Positions 32,351-32,543 of a stretch of DNA of 32,543 bases are shown here, piece by piece. The stretch is taken from contig CAKQHH010000018.1 of NCBI GenBank assembly GCA_934234035.1, positions 1-32,543 on the forward strand. Direction: 5' to 3'. Under the pieces are notes generated by a model. The model worked only from the letters and a program-made list of their open reading frames with translations, was not told where the DNA came from and ran no database searches. Both the position numbers and the translations under genes were made by a program. Origin of the DNA: an uncultured Clostridia bacterium (GTDB lineage Bacteria; Bacillota; Clostridia; Peptostreptococcales; Anaerovoracaceae). Position 1 is the first letter of the stretch. Each line of letters starts with the position of its first letter.

Positions 32351-32543
32351 CGGTTCGCGCTCCATTCCCCGCTAAGCCTTTGATCTCCGTTTCCGGGCGC
32401 GAACCCCGGGCCGAAAAACCCGGTAATAGCGGCCCGGCCGACCGCCGGAGGCGGATGCGGTTCGCGCTCCACTCCCCGCTAAACCTTTGTTCTCGGTTTC
32501 CGGGCGCGAACCCCGGGCCGAAAAACCCGGTAATAGCGGCCCG
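32351..32543. repeat. GC-rich interspersed repeat, tandem copies 2 and 3
   Basis: Units begin at 32351 and 32458, 107 bp apart, the last reaching the window end. Each has GGTTCGCGC pairing with GCGCGAACC and then CGGGCCG pairing with CGGCCCG. The two copies differ at only a few positions. They resemble 8393-8478. The array may continue beyond the right edge. Confidence 0.85.

Overview
The window looks like a chromosomal segment of an anaerobic, Gram-positive Clostridia-type bacterium (Bacillota). Supporting signs are strong AGGAGG ribosome sites, TTG starts, extended -10 (TGnTATAAT) promoters, a FeoA-FeoB fusion, a CsbB/YfhO-like surface glycosylation pair and PE synthesis by PssA/Psd. Most of it is moderately GC-rich. 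The stretch from about 5,960 to 8,340 is clearly AT-rich and looks acquired. A genus cannot be named safely from sequence alone.

Layout. 1-1234 (-): the 5' part of a group II intron with its reverse transcriptase, inserted just behind the terminator of a (-) operon made of a GT2 glycosyltransferase and a YfhO-like membrane protein (1322-4953). That operon's promoter has a C8/G8 run in its spacer. 5193-5965 (+): two small membrane proteins of unknown function. 5983-8311: AT-rich island with an atypical OmpR-type regulator, a secreted glycine-rich protein with a small three-helix membrane protein (candidate bacteriocin and immunity pair), and a 294-bp non-coding element of strikingly regular, symmetric design. 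8393-8478 is a GC-rich repeat seen twice more at the right edge.

8603-15342: a catabolic cluster. The split transketolase and the TRAP transporter genes (-) are divergent from a GarR-like beta-hydroxyacid dehydrogenase and a FadR/GntR regulator (+); one shared control region (13304-13668) holds both promoters and a candidate operator. 15468-24908: two paralogous modules, each with an MFS transporter and a hydrolase facing a divergent XRE regulator; the second also has an APC permease. The two MFS copies are about 95% identical, the two regulators only about 74%.

24973-28162 (-): a four-gene envelope lipid operon (PAP2 phosphatase, YbhN-like membrane protein, PssA, Psd). 28334-30682 (-): ferrous iron transporter FeoAB. 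31055-32224 (+): alanine racemase, flanked by two homologous structured hairpin elements in opposite orientation. The window ends in a tandem pair of GC-rich repeats.

The items most worth following up are the symmetric element at 8018-8311, the two covarying structured elements around alr, and the homopolymer-containing promoter of the glycosylation operon.
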